64,000 bases of DNA from Liquidambar formosana (GCA_039720395.1 CM077831.1:9288333-9352332), one strand, 5' to 3'. Shown: positions 56,501 to 60,467, numbered from the stretch's first letter. Program-made: numbers and translations. Notes: a model not told the origin generated them from the letters alone.

Positions 56501-58065
56501 CTAGGGTCAGCATCATGCCAGTTGAGACTACTCAAATCGTGTTGCTTGGCTGCTGTGCTGCCCTTTAAAAGATTTGAGGGCGCGTCTCCTAACGCCAACT
56601 AGTTTTAGGTGACATGGTTAGCACTCGGTCCTACATTAGTCATATAAGCCTTGAGTAAGCTAATAAATAGAGCAGTTGAGGAGATGCTTGAAGCTCCTAA
56701 CACCTGTGATTTGTGATGATTTAGGGTAAATATAGCTTGCAGCCAAATAGGTGGAATTCCAACTTAGCTGGAAGAGTGCCAGTGGCTCACAGATTTCCAA
56801 GGATGTCTGTGCTAAGTTCTCCCCTATACGTCTACATCATACATTCATATGTAATATGGTTTGGGATCAGGAGCTCTCATTAACTTTTGGGATGGCTTGT
56901 GGTGGGATGATCACTCTTCTAAATTTTTATTCCCAAGACTCTTGTCTTTCAAGGGTGCCTTTTTTTTTATTTTACATGTCCAGTCTCCATTGAGTTTGCT
57001 TATAAATTTAATTATATATGCATTCATTACGATGGTAGAGTTGAGGAGATTCTCTCTTTTCGCATTGATTCAAAACGTCTACCTTTTCCCTTGGATAATA
57101 AGATTTGGGCTGTATTTTCTGTCTGTTACCTTTATCAAATTTAATGCATGCCTTATTATTTGAAGCTTAAAGAGTGCAAATTCTTGCGAACAAGTTTTAA
57201 GGCTTTATCCCCTAGCTTGTGCATATGTGCAAAGCTAACCTTAAAACATCGGGTCCTTTTTAAGTTCATCATCCCTTGGTGCTTGAATTGTGGTGGACCT
57301 CCTCGGTTTTTCCGGCATTAGCTGGGTTTTCTTTCGGGACTTGCCTGTTTTCTGTCTTCTACCTTCTACACGTGATAACTTGGGTTAAGGTGGGCATGGG
57401 AAGCCATTGGACTCACACACATTTTCCAGGAGATTTGTGATTTAGCTTCGTTTCTTGGATTGCATGGAAATTATAGATCAGCTAATTTTGAAAGCAAACT
57501 ACGTAGCTAAGAGGGAAGCTAACACTTTCGAGATTCGTATTTAAAATTATTTGCCTCCTTATTTTGTCCTTATTTTGTTTGTGTTGGTAGTTCTTTGTGC
57601 TCTTTGTTTTTTTCTTTTGGGTGCAACTCTCCTCCCTTTTCATGTATTCTCACATTTTTCTTGCAAGAAAGTTTTAACTTTTCTTTTATAAAAAAAATAT
57701 GTATAGTCTTTTGAAATATGATCTACATTGATGATGCCTTTTGTTTTCTAAGGAATTTTTCTGACATTTTTAAATCCGTGATTTTGAATATTTATGCCCT
57801 CGCTGCCTCACTGGACAGACATCTATTAATGTATTTATATCTGAACCTCCATTTTTTGATTCTTTTGCATTGTGGATTTTCATTTTAGGGACAGACAGCA
57901 GCACTATCTGCAGAAGCCAAGAATGCAGCTGCTGAAATTGAGCGTCGACTACAGCTAGGATCCAAGCTCAGTAGCGTTGTTAACAGTAAGGAGGATGTGC
58001 TTGCGCTGTTTGATCTGTATAGAAATGAGGGATACATTTTGACAGAGCACAAGGAAAGATTTTGT
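9940..58065 (+). CDS. RUS5: RUS/DUF647 family protein, RUS5-like (3' end missing)
   Basis: Six coding exons (9940-10722, 10800-11075, 23924-23980, 24181-24379, 54361-54476, 57889-58065) join in frame to 536 codons, all introns with GT/AG borders. The protein has a Ser/Asn-rich N-terminus that may be plastid-targeting, an Asn/Gly run (about residues 84-99), a hydrophobic segment (about 138-160), then the DUF647 domain from about residue 222 ([65 protein letters not shown]) and a C-terminal part with [19 protein letters not shown]1 and RUS2 act in early-seedling UV-B responses and auxin transport; the role of the RUS5 branch is less clear. The wording of these motifs is nearest to RUS5 as I remember it. 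The last roughly 80-100 residues were not found. Introns 2 and 4 are about 12.8 and 30 kb, packed with transposons. Confidence 0.88.
10800..11075 (+). CDS. RUS5: RUS5-like exon 2
   Basis: It has 92 codons, from GCT after a TAG acceptor to CAG before GTAATT, phase 0 at both ends. It follows a 77-bp intron. It encodes [49 protein letters not shown] and [15 protein letters not shown], core DUF647 sequence. Confidence 0.92.
11076..11673. other. Start of RUS5-like intron 2, host-like DNA
   Basis: AT-rich sequence without a gene. It contains two 39-bp-period copies of a GGTGAGGTNATTTATGG motif at about 11290-11362, which gives a short fortuitous frame. Confidence 0.4.
11674..12105 (-). pseudogene. 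LINE A ORF1, DUF4283 domain (inverted piece)
   Basis: Read leftward, the frame gives [52 protein letters not shown] and [19 protein letters not shown], the conserved sequence of plant LINE ORF1 DUF4283 domains, an RNA-binding nucleocapsid-like module. The last bases of the frame (12094-12105) are already the LTR of Gy2, which cuts the domain at its N-terminal side. The C-terminal end degenerates after [12 protein letters not shown]. Confidence 0.82.
12094..12488 (+). repeat. 5' LTR of Gy2 and following primer site
   Basis: It starts TGCGGACACC and matches 18587-18946 and, inverted, the LTRs of Gy3. It is followed by TTTGGTGTCAAAGC (12489-12502), a mutated form of the initiator tRNA-Met primer site. 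Confidence 0.85.
12489..13917 (+). other. Gy2 untranslated leader, CCA-rich, with poly(A) runs
   Basis: This 1.4-kb stretch between primer site and gag is rich in CCACC/CGTCGA phrases (12800-13300), giving Pro/Ser-rich fortuitous frames. It contains two A-runs (12750-12784 and 13488-13514). The same kind of leader is seen inverted in Gy3 and, in shorter form, after the primer site of LTR4. Confidence 0.65.
13918..15000 (+). pseudogene. Gy2 gag
   Basis: The frame starts [12 protein letters not shown] at 13918 and runs 122 codons to a TGA at 14284. The capsid motifs [52 protein letters not shown] and [15 protein letters not shown] follow across stops. The knuckle [16 protein letters not shown] (C-x2-C-x4-H-x4-C) is near 14900-14945. 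Several stops correspond to CGA, TGG or CAG codons in Gy3. Confidence 0.85.
15083..15560 (+). pseudogene. Gy2 protease
   Basis: The frame from 15083 carries [14 protein letters not shown], the aspartic protease active site, followed by [17 protein letters not shown] and, past a stop, [20 protein letters not shown]. In elements of this type the protease is released from the polyprotein. Stops at 15341, about 15460 and later break it. Confidence 0.82.
15620..17030 (+). pseudogene. Gy2 reverse transcriptase and RNase H
   Basis: The linker ([27 protein letters not shown]) leads into RT with [55 protein letters not shown] and an intact VYFDDILIY catalytic box (about 16238-16264). RNase H follows: [33 protein letters not shown], then stops, HEALRYINS and [11 protein letters not shown]. 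Stops at 16422, 16809, 16824, 16896 and 16968 all correspond to sense codons in Gy3. Confidence 0.88.
17031..18580 (+). pseudogene. Gy2 integrase and chromodomain
   Basis: [20 protein letters not shown] and [10 protein letters not shown] show the zinc region (the second C is now Y). [20 protein letters not shown] and [17 protein letters not shown], then [20 protein letters not shown], give the catalytic core, whose middle is frameshifted at 17560-17640. The C-terminus runs through [25 protein letters not shown] and a chromodomain-like segment ([19 protein letters not shown]) at about 18455-18515. Confidence 0.86.
18587..18946 (+). repeat. 3' LTR of Gy2, end-truncated
   Basis: It begins TGCGGACACC after the purine-rich CCCCAGGGGAGTTGG. 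It follows the 5' LTR to GGCTTTGAATT and then passes directly into inverted LINE A sequence. The last roughly 40 bases present in the 5' LTR are absent. Confidence 0.82.
18947..19270 (-). pseudogene. LINE A ORF1 N-terminal part (inverted piece)
   Basis: Read leftward from about 19270, one frame gives [40 protein letters not shown] and [15 protein letters not shown], typical of the region before DUF4283 in plant LINE ORF1. It runs directly into the right end of Gy2, and its continuation is at 12093 on the far side of that element. Confidence 0.65.
19276..20166 (+). pseudogene. LINE A ORF1 C-terminal part with zinc knuckle
   Basis: The frame from 19276 contains [19 protein letters not shown] followed by a CCHC-like knuckle ([15 protein letters not shown]; the first C is replaced by Y). 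After a stop near 19660 a basic, Ser-rich segment follows (19699-20166), ending in a Pro-rich tail. It continues ORF1 from the point where the inverted piece breaks off. Confidence 0.72.
20518..21311 (+). pseudogene. LINE A apurinic endonuclease domain
   Basis: The domain opens with [12 protein letters not shown] and [12 protein letters not shown], the first conserved blocks (N, E) of the L1 endonuclease, which nicks target DNA. It goes on after a +1 frameshift near 20700 ([20 protein letters not shown]) and another near 20925, to [33 protein letters not shown] and [13 protein letters not shown], with the final catalytic D-H pair visible as SDH. The frameshifts make it non-functional. Confidence 0.85.
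21448..22620 (+). pseudogene. LINE A reverse transcriptase, broken
   Basis: [32 protein letters not shown] and [20 protein letters not shown], then [20 protein letters not shown] and RPISL, are the usual LINE RT landmarks, followed after a stop by [15 protein letters not shown] and [11 protein letters not shown]. Later blocks change frame repeatedly; the catalytic FADD region near 22490 is recognisable only across frames. Downstream thumb, zf-RVT and RNase H segments are missing. Confidence 0.82.
22621..23041. other. Unassigned intron DNA
   Basis: No coding or clear element end. A GGGTGCGTTTGGAAAG phrase near 22877 is of the type found at MITE ends, but no partner was found. Confidence 0.3.
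23048..23076. repeat. (CT)n microsatellite
   Basis: About 13-14 CT units next to the poly(T) that forms the tail of the adjacent minus-strand SINE. Confidence 0.9.
23083..23215 (-). mobile_element. tRNA-derived SINE, minus strand
   Basis: Read leftward it shows an A-box-like TGGGCCTAGTGGCA and, about 50 bases on, a B-box-like GGGTTCAACTCC, the internal pol III promoter pattern of tRNA-derived SINEs. It ends in an A-run (T9 at 23083-23091 on the plus strand). The 5' boundary near 23215 is uncertain because the sequence is duplicated in tandem. Confidence 0.6.
23135..23681. repeat. Tandem duplication of about 275 bp
   Basis: Copy 1 (23135-23410) and copy 2 (23411-23681) both begin CTTGAAATTTTTCCACCC and end GCATGTATGT. 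They differ by few substitutions and small indels. The duplicated unit includes the SINE A-box side but not its B-box. It ends 242 bp upstream of RUS5-like exon 3. Confidence 0.93.
23924..23980 (+). CDS. RUS5: RUS5-like exon 3 (57 bp microexon-like)
   Basis: Nineteen codons ([19 protein letters not shown]) lie between TTCACAG and GTAGAA. The exon is phase 0 at both ends and exactly bridges exon 2 and exon 4. It is isolated by a 12.8-kb intron upstream and a 200-bp intron downstream. Confidence 0.9.
24181..24379 (+). CDS. RUS5: RUS5-like exon 4
   Basis: 66 codons plus one base, after ATGACAG and before GTAATT. It encodes [20 protein letters not shown], a hydrophobic [19 protein letters not shown] stretch and [18 protein letters not shown]. 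The split serine codon (A|GT) is completed at 54361. Confidence 0.9.
25280..26640 (-). pseudogene. hAT transposase, dimerisation domain and C-terminal tail
   Basis: After Micron-like copy B the minus strand resumes with [20 protein letters not shown]. An intron-like AT-rich gap follows, then [40 protein letters not shown] and [19 protein letters not shown], the hAT dimerisation motif (26351-26100). A stop intervenes before a tail with [19 protein letters not shown], an acidic [13 protein letters not shown] run (26018-25764) and a Tyr/Pro-rich end traceable to about 25280. Confidence 0.8.
26685..27692. mobile_element. Micron-like element, copy B, flanked by (TA)n
   Basis: It matches copy A (8731-9752) along about 980 bp, starting AACGGAGGAATGCCTCC and ending ACACGTGTGTAT, again between TA runs (26687-26702 and 27682-27692). 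It splits the hAT transposase, so it is younger than that relic. It has no coding capacity. Confidence 0.75.
27703..28649 (-). pseudogene. hAT transposase, DUF659 part
   Basis: The frame from 28649 gives [40 protein letters not shown] and [20 protein letters not shown], conserved DUF659 sequence. A degenerate stretch with [20 protein letters not shown] follows, then at 27888-27703 [20 protein letters not shown] and [19 protein letters not shown]. The sequence ends at the TA repeat that borders Micron-like copy B. In living hAT elements this region belongs to the RNase-H-like catalytic fold. Stops and frameshifts lie between the two frames. Confidence 0.82.
28690..29043 (+). pseudogene. LINE endonuclease fragment
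   Basis: The frame reads [20 protein letters not shown] and [20 protein letters not shown], then [20 protein letters not shown], matching the middle of plant L1 endonucleases (the usual GDFNV reads KDFNV). Both sides are cut: by the hAT relic on the left and by LTR4 on the right. Confidence 0.75.
29044..29500 (+). repeat. 5' LTR of LTR4
   Basis: It starts TGGGGATATCAAGC, ends TTGCATCA, and is followed after four bases by TGGTATCAGAGC. The first about 100 bases match 34115-34209. It contains the single copy of AATAATTTATTGTT (29127-29140) that shows the state before the LINE insertion in the 3' LTR. Confidence 0.78.
29505..29516 (+). other. Primer binding site of LTR4
   Basis: TGGTATCAGAGC, an exact match to the common plant primer site complementary to initiator tRNA-Met. 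Confidence 0.85.
29517..30569 (+). other. LTR4 leader
   Basis: CCA- and ATC-rich sequence with an A-rich run (29706-29736). It gives only fortuitous frames such as one at 29910-30212. It resembles the Gy2 leader in style. Confidence 0.5.
30570..31830. mobile_element. hAT-like MITE, family II, copy 1
   Basis: The left end CAAGGTTCAAAGTCTCGG mirrors the right end CCGAGACTAAGACTTTGAACCA. The flanks are TTGGTTAC (30562-30569) and ATGGTTAC (31831-31838), an 8-bp target duplication with one mismatch. Copies 2 and 3 share the ends. The interior is rich in CGAGATCTCG-type phrases, with a CT repeat near 31075 and long T-runs, and does not code for a transposase. Confidence 0.7.
31926..33792 (+). pseudogene. 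Unrecognised LTR4 frame with 33-residue tandem repeats, split by a MITE
   Basis: The frame opens at 31926 ([20 protein letters not shown]) and is interrupted at 32066-33426 by MITE family II copy 2. It resumes in the same sense and ends at 33790. A unit of about 99 bp is repeated about 2.5 times: [20 protein letters not shown] and [20 protein letters not shown] (followed by NRR), and a third partial copy [10 protein letters not shown]. The tail is acidic ([20 protein letters not shown]). I know no family for it. It could be a gag remnant or captured host sequence inside LTR4. Confidence 0.5.
32066..33426. mobile_element. hAT-like MITE, family II, copy 2
   Basis: It starts CATGGTTCAAAGTCACGG and ends ATGATTTTGAACCATG. 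It is flanked by perfect 8-bp duplications AGGAGGCT (32058-32065 and 33427-33434). The next tandem repeat downstream (33522-33545) carries the uninterrupted site, so the insertion is proven by an in-window empty site. No transposase is encoded. Confidence 0.9.
33793..34114 (+). other. 3' non-coding part of LTR4
   Basis: No gene seen. A CTTTGGGAGAG stretch just before 34115 is the best candidate for the polypurine tract of LTR4. Confidence 0.4.
34115..34209 (+). repeat. 3' LTR of LTR4, left piece
   Basis: It matches 29044-29140 with few changes and stops at the LINE B insertion. The next part is at 44837-44897. Confidence 0.78.
34520..35705 (-). pseudogene. LINE B RT thumb and zf-RVT region
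   Basis: Read leftward: [40 protein letters not shown] and [20 protein letters not shown] (35727-35515), then segments with [18 protein letters not shown] and [20 protein letters not shown]. Last comes the zinc-ribbon-like [20 protein letters not shown] (34747-34520), in which the second Cys is replaced by Trp. Several frames are used. Confidence 0.8.
35706..36139 (-). repeat. 3' LTR of Gy3
   Basis: On the plus strand it reads TGTAGGACATCC...GTGTCCACA. It carries the uninterrupted site ATAGTCAT (36000-36007) where the other LTR holds the hAT derivative. Confidence 0.9.
36140..37413 (-). pseudogene. Gy3 integrase and chromodomain
   Basis: Leftward: [60 protein letters not shown] and STAYHPQTV, then after a frameshift [40 protein letters not shown] and [21 protein letters not shown] chromodomain-like [16 protein letters not shown] follows at about 36270-36225. 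Both zinc-binding Cys and the core D residues are kept; the core is broken at the YHPQT motif. Confidence 0.87.
37420..39043 (-). pseudogene. Gy3 reverse transcriptase and RNase H
   Basis: RT starts leftward at about 39043 ([20 protein letters not shown]), with [40 protein letters not shown] and [13 protein letters not shown]. Then after a frameshift come [13 protein letters not shown] and [10 protein letters not shown], where the catalytic YFDD has become YFND. RNase H (38121-37420) is open for 233 codons with [40 protein letters not shown] and [13 protein letters not shown]. Confidence 0.88.
39060..39843 (-). pseudogene. Gy3 protease region
   Basis: The frame 39843-39472 contains [18 protein letters not shown] and [20 protein letters not shown], an aspartic protease site (DSG kept). 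After a frameshift 39466-39068 gives [20 protein letters not shown] and [24 protein letters not shown] sequence ([17 protein letters not shown]), as in Gy2. Confidence 0.85.
39743..40881 (-). pseudogene. Gy3 gag
   Basis: The frame opens leftward at 40881 with a lead-in before [15 protein letters not shown] (the start equivalent to Gy2 is at about 40842). It runs 200 codons through [60 protein letters not shown] and [15 protein letters not shown] second frame (40132-39743) has [40 protein letters not shown] and the knuckle [14 protein letters not shown], whose last Cys is missing. Confidence 0.87.
40882..42464 (-). other. Gy3 untranslated leader
   Basis: It mirrors the Gy2 leader: the same approach to gag (13,6xx in Gy2, 40900-41400 here), a T-run at 41296-41314 and GGTGG-rich stretches at 41700-42250. 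Only fortuitous frames occur. Confidence 0.65.
42465..42476 (-). other. Primer binding site of Gy3
   Basis: Read on the minus strand: TGGTATCAGAGC, intact. It lies just left of the right LTR and confirms leftward transcription. Confidence 0.9.
42787..44071. mobile_element. Non-autonomous hAT derivative (family I), in the Gy3 LTR
   Basis: Ends CAGGGACCAAAATATTGCGA and, inverted at the right, CAAGGACTTTAATATCAATA are hAT-like. The flanks ATAGTGAT (42779-42786) and ATAGTAAT (44072-44079) form an 8-bp duplication with one change, and the sister LTR has the single site ATAGTCAT. The right 200-300 bp match the end of the transposase-bearing relic at 24760. The core holds a GAAGAA-rich stretch (43018-43190), an AT repeat (43566-43597) and no transposase. 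Confidence 0.9.
43566..43597. repeat. (AT)n microsatellite
   Basis: About 16 AT units inside the hAT derivative. Confidence 0.9.
44213..44830 (-). pseudogene. LINE B RT palm region
   Basis: Leftward from 44827: [60 protein letters not shown] and [15 protein letters not shown]. Later comes [18 protein letters not shown], where the catalytic ADD reads AND. The frame breaks at the Gy3 border (44212). Confidence 0.85.
44898..46110. other. Unassigned repeat-like DNA in intron 4
   Basis: No coding frame. The style (GAGAGTGGTAGATCCCTTGT, CATATATGTAGCAAGAGAGC) is that of a diverged LTR or leader fragment, but neither ends nor a partner copy are in the window. Confidence 0.3.
46111..46325 (-). mobile_element. 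tRNA-derived SINE (family S2), minus strand
   Basis: Leftward: an A-box-like GGGTAGTTCAATTGGCAAAG (46322-46303), a B-box-like AATTCGACTCTTGCC (about 46273-46259), a body with GGTTGTGGGGTCTTATATGG and GGTTTGCCTGAAGGG, and an A-tail (T24 at 46111-46134). The body matches the plus-strand SINE at 55697-55909 and fragments at 50187-50232 and 53895-53965. Confidence 0.75.
46326..47222. other. Unassigned intron DNA with GCGCC-rich repeat phrase
   Basis: Near 46452 CCAAGGTTTAAAAAAATGCG, CTCGTATGCGCCCGAGGC and related phrases look like the end of a DNA transposon derivative, but the partner end was not found. No coding. Confidence 0.3.
47223..47429 (+). pseudogene. LINE reverse transcriptase fragment
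   Basis: The frame contains [20 protein letters not shown] and [11 protein letters not shown], matching the LINE RT block that surrounds the first catalytic aspartate (usually DLEKAYDHV). It is a short isolated piece on the opposite strand from LINE B. Confidence 0.65.
47452..47495. repeat. GGA/GAG trinucleotide repeat
   Basis: About 14 imperfect GGAGGA units following the LINE RT fragment. Confidence 0.9.
47496..48249. other. Unassigned DNA; possible protein-like frames on minus strand
   Basis: Minus-strand frames at 47790-47575 and 48042-47848 are not low complexity, but I recognise neither. A GGTGTGTTTGGAGGTGTG phrase near 48132 is MITE-like without a visible partner. Confidence 0.2.
48258..50000. 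mobile_element. hAT-like MITE, family II, copy 3
   Basis: It starts TATGGTTCAAAGTTACG and ends GAGTTTGAACCATG. It is flanked by perfect 8-bp duplications CTTTCACC (48250-48257 and 50001-50008). The right 150 bp match the right part of copy 1 in style and phrases (TTGAACCATG, TGTGACCGATACGTGACG). It contains the nested MITE at 48668-49302; without it the element is about 1.1 kb. Confidence 0.9.
48668..49302. mobile_element. hAT-like MITE, family III, nested in family II copy 3
   Basis: Ends CAGTTATTAAACCCGGACCG and, inverted at the right, CACTGTTGTTAAACCAGGAC are imperfect terminal inverted repeats. The flanks are perfect 8-bp duplications GCTGCAGA (48660-48667 and 49303-49310). GC-rich ends with CCGGACCGG phrases surround an AT-rich core. 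A relic of the same left end is seen at about 56158-56205. Confidence 0.9.
50165..50232 (-). mobile_element. SINE fragment (family S2, 3' end)
   Basis: Leftward TATATGGGCCCGGGGTTTGC and CTGAAGGGCTTCCTCAG match the 3' part of the SINE at 46111. The 5' part, with its promoter boxes, is missing. Confidence 0.65.
50233..50708. other. Unassigned intron DNA with TA repeat
   Basis: It holds a (TA)n microsatellite at 50474-50508 and smaller CA/TA runs. No gene or element end was identified. Confidence 0.4.
50737..51153 (-). pseudogene. Copia protease and pre-integrase domain
   Basis: [14 protein letters not shown] stands where copia proteases have the DSGA active site; the Gly is replaced by Ser. 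[40 protein letters not shown] and [10 protein letters not shown] form the gag-pre-integrase domain. Nothing of the integrase core follows. Confidence 0.85.
51066..52261 (-). pseudogene. Copia gag (UBN2-type capsid, Gly-rich linker, zinc knuckle)
   Basis: Leftward from 52261 the frame gives [20 protein letters not shown] and [20 protein letters not shown]; the next frame (52086) gives [40 protein letters not shown] and [16 protein letters not shown], standard copia gag. After frameshifts a Gly-rich run (51551-51440) precedes the knuckle [14 protein letters not shown]. Confidence 0.85.
52931..53118 (-). repeat. 5' LTR of the copia element
   Basis: On the minus strand it runs from TGTTAGAGTAATTATT to ACCCTAGATTACAACTCAA, about 188 bp, with a GA repeat near 52964-52978. 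The partner LTR is absent. Confidence 0.7.
53119..54360. other. End of intron 4: MITE-like DNA and a SINE fragment
   Basis: A TTTTTGGATCAGAAGC / GTACCAAATGGGCCC stretch (53255-53397) resembles a MITE end. 53895-53965 matches the 3' part of SINE family S2 on the minus strand (GGGTTCACTC, GGTTGTGGGGTCATGCATGG). The rest is host-like AT-rich DNA leading to the exon 5 acceptor. Confidence 0.4.
54361..54476 (+). CDS. RUS5: RUS5-like exon 5, after a 30-kb intron
   Basis: It begins GT, completing the serine codon of exon 4, after TTAACAG. It encodes [20 protein letters not shown], then [18 protein letters not shown], and ends before GTAAGC. Phase and sequence fit exon 4 and exon 6 exactly, so it belongs to the same gene despite the distance. 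Confidence 0.88.
54477..55608. other. RUS5-like intron 5, first part
   Basis: AT-rich host-like DNA without recognisable features, apart from a CACTCCCATGTTATACAACA / CACTCACATGTTATTCAACA pair (54640 and 54672). Confidence 0.4.
55609..56160 (-). mobile_element. LINE 3' end with RNase H-like tail, minus strand
   Basis: Left edge: a T-run followed by GAATAGGAAACAGC, a LINE tail on the minus strand. Leftward from about 56160 the frame gives [20 protein letters not shown] and [11 protein letters not shown], the conserved end of the RNase H domain found in plant L1s. The piece is interrupted by a plus-strand SINE. Confidence 0.65.
55697..55909 (+). mobile_element. tRNA-derived SINE (family S2), plus strand
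   Basis: A-box GTAGCTCAGTTCGCTAGGG (55697-55715), B-box TCCTGAGTTCAACTCTTG (55738-55755), body with GGTTGTGGGGTCTTATGTGG and GGGTTTGCCCAAAGGG, and an A-rich tail (55881-55909). It belongs to the same family as 46111-46325 and looks the most complete copy. Confidence 0.78.
56225..56635 (+). mobile_element. TRIM-like miniature LTR element (411 bp)
   Basis: Two direct repeats, 56225-56405 (181 bp) and 56473-56635 (163 bp), both start TGTTGGCCTAGA and end CGGTCCTACA. The 67-bp interior begins with TGGTGTTAGAGC (56408-56419), two changes from the initiator tRNA-Met primer site, and ends with GCTTGGGGGGTGAT, a polypurine tract. Nothing is encoded. The first LTR has an extra 17-18 bp (GTGCCTGCTGGTTTTAG). 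The flanks ATTAC and TTAGT do not form a clean duplication. Confidence 0.82.
56751..57700 (+). pseudogene. LINE 3' fragment, zf-RVT side, plus strand
   Basis: One frame gives [20 protein letters not shown] and [11 protein letters not shown], matching the block of plant LINEs between RT and the zinc ribbon. The next 600 bp are frame-broken, with hydrophobic stretches. It ends near TTCTTTTATAAAAAAAATATG, compatible with a short poly(A). Confidence 0.6.
57889..58065 (+). CDS. RUS5: RUS5-like exon 6
   Basis: 59 codons between TTTTAG and GTAAGT, phase 0 at both ends. It encodes [36 protein letters not shown] and [20 protein letters not shown]. The chain should continue, but no fitting exon was found between 58066 and 64000. 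Confidence 0.88.
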
Positions 58066-59296
58066 GTAAGTGAATTACAATCTCACTTTTCATTTTCTGT
58101 TTGGTTTTTAATTTTCTTTCTTCTTTTATTTTATTTTATTGGCAGTGGGGGCGTTTGGGTTGCTTCTCCATGGCACCTCTATGCTATAGCATATTTCTAT
58201 TTATGCCCTCATTTTTTTCTGCAGTCAGAAGTTTAAAATAATATTTAAAAAAAAGAAAAAAAAAACTGTGCGAATAGTTACTTTAGAGGGCCCAATTTAC
58301 AAAACTACCTCATCTAATTATGTTATACTAATATGATCGCTTGTTCTAAATGTTCTTCTCAAATCCTTCCTTGCCATTCAGTTTTATCTTGATTTGTCAA
58401 TGGGTTGGATTCGGACCGGATTAAGGTATGACCGAATCTGACCCATAAAGGAATGACTCCAATCCGATGATCTGAGGGATCAATAATATAAAAATCCATA
58501 CCCAAATCTTTTAGGTTTTGGATGTCTGATCCAACAATCCGATCTGGTCCTGTAATCTTGCAAAATGTAAAGCTAATAAAAAATGACAAAATTTTAGAGA
58601 GACAGAGAAAAACTGTCAATTTTTATAATCATAGCAGAGAAATTTCATTTGAGAAAAATGCAAAGATTTTTATTATGTAGTGTTTATACCCAACATAGAT
58701 CTATACTAGACTACAGTGAATAAAATATAAAATGATATTTAATATGTTATGTAATTTTTTGGATTTGGATTATTATTGAACTGGATTTGGGAATATCCAT
58801 ATTTGGTTTGTTGACTAGCGGATAATAGGATTCAGAGCATTAACAAATTAACAGGTCACAATTCCTCTACCATATTCAGATTACCGGATCTGATCTGAAT
58901 CAGATTCAGGTCAAAATGCAATCCATTAACAGGTCTAGTTCTATCTAGATTTCCTCTATTTAATCATATGCTATCATATCTTTGCCCATCATCTCAACTA
59001 AAATGCCTCAGCCAACATATTTTTTGGCCTTCATCTTGTCCTTTTGGCACCTTCAACTTGAACCAATAATTCTACCTTACCGTTTCATTCAATAGTCTTC
59101 CATGAACATGACTAAATCGTCAAATATGAATTTTTTCATCTTGTCTTGAATCAATGCCACCTCACTTCTTAATAATGCATTCACTTCTCTTAATAAAATC
59201 ATCTCTTCTTTTAAATCCATACCCTTTAAAGATGATTTGGATCCCTTACTATTGAATGGTGTGTTGGTCATTTGAACTTTGAATGGTACTTTTGAC
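58066..59296. other. Intron 6 DNA with GC-phrased MITE-like part
   Basis: 58370-58945 has GGATTCGGACCGGATT, GACCGAATCTGACCC and GGATCTGATCTGAATCAG phrases typical of dispersed MITEs, but exact ends were not resolved. No fitting last exon of the RUS5-like gene was found. Confidence 0.35.
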
Positions 59297-60467
59297 CATG
59301 GTCTTAAATATCGAAGATATTAGCGATCGCCATATCAGGGCCTGTCGATTTGATTCCTCCCCTTGATTTTGTTTCAACAAAAATATTGCCCCAATTTCAG
59401 ATCTAGAATATCGTTTATATCGTTTGGTATTGAGAATCTTGCTCAACTTATCACTTAATGCCGATGATATGGATCGATATATCGGCGATATGCCGACAAT
59501 TTTGGATGATTTTCAGCAAATATCAAGAAGAAGAAGAGGAGGAGGAGAAGGAGAAGAAGAAGAAGAAGAAGAAGGCACCTAACATACCTGGTACTCTGGT
59601 TTTTGCTGTTGCTATCTTCTTCACTACCGCTGTTGTCATCGTCATGGGACTATTAGCCACCATCATCGTCGTCGAACCTCCGACCATGGCAGCAAGCCGG
59701 CCAGCCCCTTGTTTTTTTCTAGAGGTTGAGCCCTAATTCAGGGCTGAGTGAATGACTTTCTTTCTTTTTTTCTTTTTCTTTTTATTTATTTATTTATTAT
59801 TTTTCTTTTTGTCAAAGAAACAAGGTTACTTACTACTTACAAGTTAAGCAAAAGAAAGGGGATCAGTCATAACGTGATGATGAGACTCCCAACTTTTTAT
59901 GTCTCCAATTGGTCCTTTACTAAGCAGCTCCCATTTTATTCAACACATGGAAGCCCGCCTTCATGTGAAGCACTTTAAGTGCTATTCTTGGTTTTTATTT
60001 TTTATTTATTATTATTATTTTTTTAAACTTTTAATTTTTAATGTTATTTATTTATTTATTTTTAAAATTTGTTTATATGCAGCAAACGAATAACTTTGAG
60101 ACCTTATTGATGAGTTAAGCCACATTCAATGATATATATTTTAAATATTTAATGTTATGTGTCTTTTAAATGTTAAATTTACAAAAATTTCTATTATTTA
60201 TTTGCTCAGCGTGACACATTTTTTATACCCTACACGACACACACTTGTATTGTACACATTTAAATTGCAATATTTTGATTCTAAATTATTTATTAGAGTT
60301 TAAATCATTGTTTTCTAGAGTTGTAATGAAAATATCCGTGTTTAACTAATAATATCCGTCATATTTGTAAATCGATATCAATATTTTTGATATATCCATC
60401 GATAAATTCGATATATCCGTATTTTTGGACCTTGATATATCCATCGGTATCGATATTTAAGTCCTTG
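59297..60467. mobile_element. Non-autonomous hAT derivative (family I), copy 2
   Basis: The ends CATGGTCTTAAATATCGA and, inverted at the right, CAAGGACTTAAATATCGA match at 15 or more of 18 places. Perfect 8-bp duplications CTTTTGAC flank it (59289-59296 and 60468-60475). The right part matches 43800-44071 and the relic at 24760; a GAAGAA-rich stretch (59526-59576) matches the core of the other derivative. No transposase is encoded. Confidence 0.92.
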
